Shown here piece by piece: positions 42,302 to 64,000 of a stretch of 64,000 bases of DNA (its first letter is position 1; every line of letters begins with the position of its first letter). Origin of the DNA: Streptomyces eurythermus (GTDB lineage Bacteria; Actinomycetota; Actinomycetes; Streptomycetales; Streptomycetaceae); assembly GCF_014649115.1 (NCBI RefSeq), contig NZ_BMSK01000014.1, positions 225,351 to 289,350 on the forward strand, given 5' to 3'. The notes under the pieces were generated by a model. It made no database searches. It saw only the letters and a program-made list of their open reading frames with translations, and was not told the origin of the DNA. The position numbers and the translations under genes are program-made.

Positions 42302-43609
42302 ATGACTGTCGTCGAACGAACGGCCGTGGTGCCGGACCTGCTCTGGCAGGCGAAGGAGGCACTGGCCGCGCTGGACCGAAGAGCGGCGGCGCCGGACGGG
42401 CGGAGCCGGGTGGCGGTGGCCGCCGACCGGCTGCTGATCGCCTGCGAGTTCCCGAGCCTGCTGCGCGCGGAGGCCGGCGAACCGGAGCGGGTGGCGGTCC
42501 TCGACGCGATCGGCGACCGCAACCGGGACGCCGTGCGGCACCGGGCCGCCTGGGCGCTGGCCGGTTGCCTGCTCGGCGACCCCGGCCTGCCGGACCCGCC
42601 GGACGACGCCGGGTCGGCCCTCGCCTCCTGCCCGTTCAGCGCCGAGACGGCCTCCGCCGTGGTGGCCGCCGTCACCGCCCTGGTGCACGGCAACCACCTG
42701 GAGGCCGCGATCTCCTGGTGCGACGGGGCGCTGCCGCAGGCGTCGCGGCTGACCACCGAGAGCTGGTCGGCCCGGCTGCTGGCGGTACGGGCGGAGGCGT
42801 CCCTGCACCGGGGCGACGTGCTGGTCGCCCTGGCGCGGGCCGAGGCGGCGCTGGAGACGGCGCCGCCGGAGCGGCGCGGTGCCTGGATCGGCGGACCGCT
42901 GGCCTGTCTGATCGCCGGCTACACCGACCTCGGGGAGCTCGGCGCTGCCCGCGGCTGGGCGCGGCGCCCGGTGCCCGCGCCGATCTACGAGACCCGGCAT
43001 TGCCTCGGCTACCTCTACGCCCGCGGCCACCACCACCTGGCCGACGGTGAACACCGCTCCGCGCTGGCCGACTTCATGAGCTGCGGACGGCTGCTGGCCT
43101 CCTGGGGCCTGCACGCGGACCTGTACCCGTGGCGGCTCGCCGCCGCCGCGGCATACCTGAGCCTCGGCGACCACGACGCGGCGCTCACCATGGTCGACTC
43201 CCACCTGGCCGGGCCGGCCGCGCCCGCCGCCGACATGGTCCAGGTCTTCGGCCGGCCGGGGGCCAGGAGCCGGCGGGAGCAACGGGAGGAGCTGTTCGGG
43301 ATCCTCCAGGAGAGCGCCGGACGCCCCGGCCTGTTCTCCCGGCTGCGGCTGCTCCAGTGGGGTGACCTGCCGGGCGCCGTCCCGTACCGGGTCGTCCGGT
43401 ACAAGGTGACCGACCGCTACGCGGCCGCCCTGGACGAACTCAGCCCGTCCGAGCAGCGGGTCGCCCTGCTGGCCGCGCAGGGCGAGACCAATCAGCGGAT
43501 CGCCCGCACCCTGTCGATCACGGTCAGCACGGTGGAGCAGCACCTGACCCGGATCTACCGGAAGTTGCGGGTCGGCGGGCGCGGTGACCTGCGCCGGAAG
43601 CTGGGCTGA
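42302..43609 (+). CDS. LuxR-family transcriptional regulator (LAL-like C-terminal half)
   Basis: 435 residues from ATG 42302 with GGAGGG upstream; upstream open frame to 42095 is unlikely. It is mostly helical, TPR-like, with an Ala/Leu-rich body and no P-loop or Walker motif. It ends in a LuxR helix-turn-helix (about 380-435; LSPSEQRVALLAAQGETNQRIARTLSITVSTVEQHLTRIYRKL). It resembles the C-terminal part of large ATP-binding LuxR (LAL) regulators without the ATPase. It is divergent from the SARP gene; paired SARP and LuxR regulators are common in Streptomyces polyketide clusters. Confidence 0.9.
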   Translation: MTVVERTAVVPDLLWQAKEALAALDRRAAAPDGRSRVAVAADRLLIACEFPSLLRAEAGEPERVAVLDAIGDRNRDAVRHRAAWALAGCLLGDPGLPDPPDDAGSALASCPFSAETASAVVAAVTALVHGNHLEAAISWCDGALPQASRLTTESWSARLLAVRAEASLHRGDVLVALARAEAALETAPPERRGAWIGGPLACLIAGYTDLGELGAARGWARRPVPAPIYETRHCLGYLYARGHHHLADGEHRSALADFMSCGRLLASWGLHADLYPWRLAAAAAYLSLGDHDAALTMVDSHLAGPAAPAADMVQVFGRPGARSRREQREELFGILQESAGRPGLFSRLRLLQWGDLPGAVPYRVVRYKVTDRYAAALDELSPSEQRVALLAAQGETNQRIARTLSITVSTVEQHLTRIYRKLRVGGRGDLRRKLG

Positions 43610-43625
43610 CCCGGGTTCCGGGTGA

Positions 43626-43658
43626 GCGGGCCGCCCTGGTTGTCCTCGGACGGCCCGC
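43626..43658. terminator. Hairpin between convergent LuxR and KAS-III genes
   Basis: GCGGGCCG (43626-43633) pairs with CGGCCCGC (43651-43658) across a 17-nt loop, midway between the two converging stops. Confidence 0.5.
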
Positions 43659-43672
43659 GCACCGGCCGGGCG

Positions 43673-44698
43673 CTACGCCCGGGCCGGGAGGTCGTCCAGG
43701 ATCTGCACGATCGCGCAGGAGAAGGCCATGCCGACGCCCGTGCCCAGAAGCATGACGTGGTCGCCGGGGCGGACCTCGCGCCCGGTGAGCAGGTGATGCA
43801 GCGCGGCGACCTGGTCGCTGGCGCCGGTGTGGCCGAGGCGGCGGCCGAACTCCCAGGTGCCCAGGGCCAGTTCCCCGTCGAAGGGTTCCAGGATGTGTTC
43901 GACGATGCTGCGGCTTCCCGCCGACTGGTGGGCGACCCGGGTGATGTCCCGGGGCTTCAGCCCGGCCTCGTCCAGGGCGCGGTGGATGAGCTCGCTCTCG
44001 GCCCGGCCGATCGCCTTGGCCATCTCGCTCTGATCGCCCTGGAGGGCCAGGATCCGCTCGGGCAGGACGACCTGGTGCCCGATCGTGGGCCCCGCCGGGT
44101 GGAGGGGCTCCCCGCCGCGGTTGATCTCCTCCAGTTCGGGCAGCGAGGAGGAGCAGACGTTCACCAGCCGGGCGAAGCCCTGCCGGCGGGAGAGGACGAG
44201 TGCCGTGGCGGCGTCCCCGAACAGGGCCCACTGGGTGCCCCGCCAGCGGGCGATCAGCGGGTGGGTCCAGTTGTCCGCGGAGGTGATCAGGGCGGCGGGG
44301 CGGTCCGGGGCGGCGGCGAGGAAGCAGCCGGCCAGTTCCAGGGAGGCCACCATGCCGGCGCATCCCTGGCGGATCTCGACGGAGGGCGCGGAGCCGCCGA
44401 TGGTGTGCCGCTGCACGTAGTGCGAGGAGGACCAGATGTCGGGGCCCTGGTAGGTGCAGGTGGCGTGCATCAGGACGGCGAAGTCGGAGGCGGGGTGACG
44501 GGACATCTCCAGCGCCTCCCGCCCGGCCTGGACCGCCATGTCGGGCGCGGCGACGTCTCCGGCGAGGGCGACCGAGAGCCAGTCCGTCCCCGCCACGTCC
44601 TCCGCTTCGCAGAGCCCCCGCTCGACCGCCTCGTCAAGGGTGACGCGGTCCGGAATGCAGGCGGCGATGCCGTCCAGATAGAGGTCGTCGAATATCAC
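43673..44698 (-). CDS. KAS-III-like protein, probable acyltransferase (C-H-D type)
   Basis: A 341-residue thiolase-fold protein. Cys113 in IRQGCAGM is the nucleophile, and His257 in VAHQSAG the second catalytic residue. The third motif reads GHTGASDQ, where FabH has GNTxAAS: the Asn is replaced by His290 and an Asp (Asp295) follows. CerJ-type KAS-III homologues use Cys-His-Asp and transfer acyl groups to O or N instead of condensing them. So it may attach an acyl unit or act at a pathway branch; true condensation is less likely but not excluded. The start 44698 is ATG. A SARP-type repeat lies upstream in the divergent region to the SDR. Confidence 0.88.
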   Translation of the reverse strand: MIFDDLYLDGIAACIPDRVTLDEAVERGLCEAEDVAGTDWLSVALAGDVAAPDMAVQAGREALEMSRHPASDFAVLMHATCTYQGPDIWSSSHYVQRHTIGGSAPSVEIRQGCAGMVASLELAGCFLAAAPDRPAALITSADNWTHPLIARWRGTQWALFGDAATALVLSRRQGFARLVNVCSSSLPELEEINRGGEPLHPAGPTIGHQVVLPERILALQGDQSEMAKAIGRAESELIHRALDEAGLKPRDITRVAHQSAGSRSIVEHILEPFDGELALGTWEFGRRLGHTGASDQVAALHHLLTGREVRPGDHVMLLGTGVGMAFSCAIVQILDDLPARA

Positions 44699-44816
44699 GG
44701 AAACCTTCTCTCAGGGGTTTGTGGGCGCGAATTGCGGAAATGGGGGGAAGGCCGCGGGCGTCGACCCGTCGAGGGTGGGCGGGACGACAGCGTAATCGGG
44801 CGCGCGGACGGCGGGC

Positions 44817-44834
44817 CCCCCTAAAGAACCCCTG
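44817..44834 (-). promoter_or_regulatory. SARP-type heptamer direct repeat, site 2
   Basis: On the minus strand CAGGGGT (44834-44828), spacer TCTT, TAGGGGG (44823-44817), again 11 bases apart. It lies 119 bases upstream of the KAS-III gene and about 110 bases upstream of the divergent SDR. No clear -10 sits at the ideal 8-base distance. Confidence 0.55.
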
Positions 44835-44943
44835 TTCCGGCCGTTCCGGTGGTTGTGACCCGGTCGGGCGGGTCAGAATCGATGCCTACCGTGCGCGACG
44901 GAAATGGCCGGTGGGATACCACGGCAGAATCCCGGGAGTGTCA

Positions 44944-45645
44944 GTGGAAGAATCCGCAGTCGTCATCATCGGGGCGAGCAGCGGCTTCGGCGCCGCGCTG
45001 GCCGAGGACCTCGCGGCCGCCGGGCGGACGGTGGTCGCGGGCGCCCGCAGTGCCCGGGAGTCCGGCGGCGGAGTGCTCTACCGGCAGGTCGACGTGGCCG
45101 ACGAGCGGAGCGTCGCGGACTTCTTCGGGTACGCGGCGAGCGTGTCGCCGGCGCCGTACGGCCTGGTCTACAGCGCGGGCGACGCGTCGGCGGTGGGGTA
45201 CGGCTGGGAGGTCGGGCCGGACGAGCTGGCCCGGGTCTTCGACGCGACCTTCTTCGGGTTCGTCCGCTGCCTGCGGCACGCCGTGCCGGCGATGCGCGAA
45301 GCCGGGCGGGGCAGCGTGCTGGCCCTCGGCTCGCACAGCGCGCGGTTCCCGGTGGAGATGCTCGGCGCCTACGCGTCGGCCAAGGCCGCGCTGGAGCACT
45401 ATGTGCGCACGCTCGCCAAGGAGCTGACCGGGACGGGCGTGCGGGCCAACGCGCTGGGCATCGTCGCGGAGACGGCGCTGTCCCGGGACTTCCTCGACCG
45501 CAAGGCGTCGGCGCTCGGGCGGCAGGAACCATACCCGGCGCTGCCGCAGGTGCGTGACAACCTTCCGCTCGCCCGGTTCCTGCTCTCCGAGGAGTCGCGG
45601 CACGTATCCGGCCAGGTGGTGGACGCCTTCCCGCCGGCCTGGTGA
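44944..45645 (+). CDS. SDR family oxidoreductase
   Basis: A 233-residue protein. Rossmann motif GASSGFG at 10-16, catalytic Ser130, Tyr143 and Lys147 (GAYASAKAAL), and a C-terminal ESRHVSGQVVDAFPPAW end typical of FabG-like ketoreductases. GTG 44944 has GGGAG at a good distance; GTG 44938 overlaps that site and is less likely. It lacks NNAG, having YSAGDAS instead. It sits between the KAS-III-like gene and TetR in the second cluster, so it may reduce a polyketide keto group after assembly; substrate unknown. Confidence 0.9.
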   Translation: MEESAVVIIGASSGFGAALAEDLAAAGRTVVAGARSARESGGGVLYRQVDVADERSVADFFGYAASVSPAPYGLVYSAGDASAVGYGWEVGPDELARVFDATFFGFVRCLRHAVPAMREAGRGSVLALGSHSARFPVEMLGAYASAKAALEHYVRTLAKELTGTGVRANALGIVAETALSRDFLDRKASALGRQEPYPALPQVRDNLPLARFLLSEESRHVSGQVVDAFPPAW

Positions 45646-45717
45646 CGGCTCCGGCCGGGCCGCTCGGGCCGGCCGGCTCAGGCACCGCTCGGCGCCGCCG
45701 GACTCGGAGGGTGCGGG

Positions 45718-46299
45718 TCAGCCGGGCTCGGGCGCGGCGGTGAGGACCGAGGCGGTCAGCGTCAGCACACCGGTGCGCACGGCGTCGATGCTCATGCCGG
45801 TGCCGACCAGCAGGTCGACGAAGTCGGCGCGGAGCACGCCCAGGACCGTGTGGGCCAGGAAGTCGGCGTCGGTGTCCGGACGGGCCTCCGCGATGGCCCG
45901 GGCGAGCAGGCCCTGCCAGAGCAGGTAGCGCTCCAGGTTGGCGTGCGAGCCGCCGGAGTCGCGTTCCAGCGCCCGCAGCAGTGGGCGGCCGGGGACCACG
46001 ATGTCGTCGAACAGGCTGGCGACGAAGCCCAGGACCCGCTCGCGCGGGTCCTCCCCGGGGTCGGCCAGCTGGTCCAGGGCCTCCTGCTGCCAGTCCTCCG
46101 TGAGCTGCTGGAACAGCGCCCCGATCAGCCCCTCGCGGTTGCCGAAGCGCCGGAAGAGGGTGCCCTTGCCGACGCCCGCCGCCTGGGCGATGTCGTCCAT
46201 GGACACGTGGTCGACGCCGCTGTCCTGGAACAGTCGCTGAGCGGTGACGAGGATCTTGCGCCGGTTGTGCGCGGCGTCCGCGCGCTCCCTGACGGTCAC
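45718..46299 (-). CDS. TetR family transcriptional regulator
   Basis: 193 residues from GTG 46299 with AGGGAG upstream. The N-terminal helix-turn-helix is HVSMDDIAQAAGVGKGTLFRRFGNREGL (about 30-57), followed by a helical ligand domain with a conserved WQGLLARAIAEARPDTDADFLAHTVLGVLRADF stretch. It is divergent from the quinone-oxidoreductase-like gene (110 bases apart), the usual layout for a TetR repressor and its target. It may also sense a cluster product. Confidence 0.92.
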   Translation of the reverse strand: MTVRERADAAHNRRKILVTAQRLFQDSGVDHVSMDDIAQAAGVGKGTLFRRFGNREGLIGALFQQLTEDWQQEALDQLADPGEDPRERVLGFVASLFDDIVVPGRPLLRALERDSGGSHANLERYLLWQGLLARAIAEARPDTDADFLAHTVLGVLRADFVDLLVGTGMSIDAVRTGVLTLTASVLTAAPEPG

Positions 46300-46309
46300 T
46301 TGGGCTCCC

Positions 46310-46340
46310 TTGACATCGTGCGGTGATCGAGGGCTACGCT
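46310..46340 (+). promoter_or_regulatory. Possible promoter of the quinone-oxidoreductase-like gene
   Basis: TTGACA at 46310-46315 and TACGCT at 46335-46340, spacing 19, in the gap between TetR and the oxidoreductase. A short dyad GGACC-AGC-GGTCC follows near 46360 and could be the repressor site. Confidence 0.4.
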
Positions 46341-46409
46341 ATCGCAGCCAAGAGGACCAGCGGTCCGGATATGGTGAGACCAGGCTTGCAGAGGCAAGGA
46401 GATGCGCAC

Positions 46410-47393
46410 ATGCGTTCTGTTCGGTTCCACGACTACGGGCCGCCGGAGGTCCTCAAGGTCGACGACGTCCCGGACCCGGAGCCGGGCGAGGGCCAGCTGC
46501 TGGTCCAGGTGAGCGCGGCGGGCATCAGCTACGCCGAGATCCAGATCCGGGGCGGCGTGATGGAGCAGTTCGCCTGGTTCCCGGACCCGCCGCTGCCGCA
46601 CGCCCTCGGCTTCGAGGTCGCCGGCACCGTGGTCAAGGTCGGCGAGGGCGTGGGCGACGAGTGGGTCGGCCGGAAGGTGGTCGGTGTCTCCCCGACCGCC
46701 GGCGGCTACTCCGAGCTGGCCGTCCTGCCCGTCGCCGTGGCCCAGGCCCTCCCGGAGGGACTCTCCGAGCACGAGGCGCTGGCCCTGTACGGACAGGGCG
46801 TCGTGGCGGTCGGCGTCGCCGAGGTCGCCGACATCCAGCCGAAGGATATCGTGCTGGTCGAGGCCGCGGCCGGCGGCGTCGGCAGCCTGCTGGTGCAGCT
46901 GGCCAAGAACGCGGGTGCCGAGGTGATCGCCCTGGCGCGCGGCGAGAAGAAGCTGGCTCTCGCCCGCGAGCTCGGCGCGGACCACGCCTTCGACTACACC
47001 GAGGCCGACTGGGCGCAGCGCGTTCGCGAGGTCGCCCCGGCCGGCGTCCAGGTCGTCCTCGACTCGGTCGGCGGCGAGGTCTCCCAGGCCGCCTTCGACC
47101 TGCTGGCGATGGCCTTCGGCCGGATGGTCGTCTTCGGCACCGCCAGTGGCAAGGTCCCGCAGTTCGACCCGGAACAGGTCTACGTGCGCGGCGTCAGTGT
47201 CACCGGCTTCGGCCCGCGCGTCTTCGTCCAGCCCGAGTACGGGTTCCGGCTGCGCAAGACCGCCTTCGAGCTCGCCGCGGCCGGCACCATCAAGCCGGTC
47301 CTCGGGCCGGTGTTCCCGCTGGCCGAGGCCGCCGAGGCCCACCGGGCCTTCGAGGAGCGCGTCACCACCGGCAAGGTGATCCTGGTCCCGTAA
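46410..47393 (+). CDS. Zinc-free alcohol dehydrogenase family / NADPH:quinone reductase-like
   Basis: A 327-residue MDR-family protein from ATG 46410 with AAGGAG upstream. It has a GroES-like N domain (ALGFEVAGTVVKVGEGV) and a Rossmann domain with AAAGGVGSLLVQLAK, typical of quinone oxidoreductases. No zinc-ligand cysteine set is present. It likely reduces an enone or quinone with NADPH. Divergent from TetR, and followed by a strong terminator before the PKS. Confidence 0.93.
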   Translation: MRSVRFHDYGPPEVLKVDDVPDPEPGEGQLLVQVSAAGISYAEIQIRGGVMEQFAWFPDPPLPHALGFEVAGTVVKVGEGVGDEWVGRKVVGVSPTAGGYSELAVLPVAVAQALPEGLSEHEALALYGQGVVAVGVAEVADIQPKDIVLVEAAAGGVGSLLVQLAKNAGAEVIALARGEKKLALARELGADHAFDYTEADWAQRVREVAPAGVQVVLDSVGGEVSQAAFDLLAMAFGRMVVFGTASGKVPQFDPEQVYVRGVSVTGFGPRVFVQPEYGFRLRKTAFELAAAGTIKPVLGPVFPLAEAAEAHRAFEERVTTGKVILVP

Positions 47394-47445
47394 CCCGTCG
47401 GGCGGCGCGGTGGCCGCCGGAGAAACACACCGCGATCCTGCGGAG

Positions 47446-47487
47446 CGAATGCGCCCGGTCCTTTCCAGGACCGGGCGCATTCGTTTT
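47446..47487 (+). terminator. Rho-independent terminator before the PKS
   Basis: 17-bp perfect arms at 47446-47462 and 47467-47483, loop TTCC, followed by a run of four T. It ends the oxidoreductase transcript and isolates the PKS promoter. Confidence 0.9.
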
Positions 47488-47556
47488 CCCAGTCCTGCGG
47501 ACAATCCCGGGAATGGCGGAATCTGCGCCCCCTGGCGAAATGCGGACCCCTTCCGG

Positions 47557-47585
47557 TAGGGGTTCTTCGGGGGCGCGGTAGGGAC
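47557..47585 (+). promoter_or_regulatory. SARP-type heptamer direct repeat, site 3 (three units)
   Basis: TAGGGGT (47557-47563), CGGGGGC (47568-47574) and TAGGGAC (47579-47585) follow each other at 11-base steps, 98 bases upstream of the PKS start. A -10-like TAGCAT lies at 47619-47624. Confidence 0.55.
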
Positions 47586-47682
47586 CGTACGGGGCAGCCG
47601 CCGGTACGGCCACTTGTCTAGCATCGAAATCTGATCGTCCTTGCGCGGCCATTGTCCCGAACAAATCGACGATGGGAGAGCC

Positions 47683-61974
<14,292 letters not shown>

Positions 61975-62048
61975 CCCCGACGACCCGCACGGCCCGCCGC
62001 TGTTCCCTCGCACCGCCGAACCTGACCACACCAGGGGAGTGACCTCGC
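61975..62048 (+). other. Short gap between the two PKS genes
   Basis: 74 bases, no promoter or terminator recognised; AGGGGAG at about 62033 is the ribosome site of the next gene. The two PKS genes are probably co-transcribed. Confidence 0.6.

Positions 62049-64000
<1,952 letters not shown>

Noticed and set aside
44712..44729. Another CAGGGGT next to the KAS-III start as a SARP half-site
   Set aside because: The second unit 11 bases on (GGGCGCG) does not match; treated as chance.
45651..45676. GC-rich inverted repeat between the SDR and TetR genes
   Set aside because: Arms pair only imperfectly; not strong enough to list as a terminator.

Overview
The window is high-GC DNA with strongly GC-biased third codon positions, GTG starts, leaderless starts, rare TTA codons and many actinobacterial families (MbtH protein, SpoIIE/HATPase phosphatase, DUF6479-type protein, AfsR-like SARP, ECF41 sigma factor, modular NRPS and PKS). 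It is almost certainly a Streptomyces or close relative. It holds the right end of one biosynthetic cluster, a stretch of ordinary and accessory genes, and the left part of a second cluster that runs off the right edge.

1-12.1 kb: the 3' end of a large NRPS gene, read as (C)-A-T-E / C-A-T / C-A-T-E, ending on an epimerase domain with no thioesterase. It is followed by an MbtH-like chaperone and a GNAT acetyltransferase. 12.1-17.4 kb: a small choice-of-anchor-K-like protein with a TTA codon, a multidomain SpoIIE phosphatase whose first GAF domain is split by a Pro/Ala-rich repeat insert, and three small conserved or hypothetical proteins. 17.4-33.2 kb: mostly divergent regulator/target pairs. 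These are MarR with an FAD/Fe-S oxidoreductase, enolase-superfamily dehydratase and SDR; ECF41 sigma factor with an amidohydrolase and cupin; and PadR with an NTF2-like protein. Also here are an SGNH hydrolase, a secreted pectate lyase, a phosphoesterase, a GNAT and an XdhC protein. Several promoters carry clean palindromes.

33.5-64 kb: the second cluster. It has a LysE-type exporter, a cobalamin-binding radical SAM enzyme with unusual cysteine spacing and a TTA codon, a small alpha/beta-barrel protein, a Tat-exported bicovalent flavoprotein oxidase, an AfsR-like SARP regulator, a LuxR-type regulator, a KAS-III-like acyltransferase, an SDR, a TetR regulator, a quinone-oxidoreductase-like protein and two type I PKS genes, the second cut off. 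The first PKS reads KSQ-AT(malonyl)-ACP / KS-AT(malonyl)-DH-KR-ACP / KS-AT(methylmalonyl)-DH-ER-KR-ACP, which predicts a 2-methylhex-4-enoyl chain handed to the next protein. The two PKS genes share a nearly identical KS-AT block about 11.5 kb apart, in codon usage unlike its surroundings.

The most notable signal is a shared 11-bp-periodic heptamer repeat (type TAGGGGN, 4-bp spacer, NAGGGGG or similar). It lies upstream of the flavoprotein oxidase, the KAS-III/SDR pair and the PKS. This is the layout of SARP operators, so these genes may form one regulon of the resident SARP. TTA codons in the radical SAM gene and in the choice-of-anchor-K gene suggest developmental (bldA) control.
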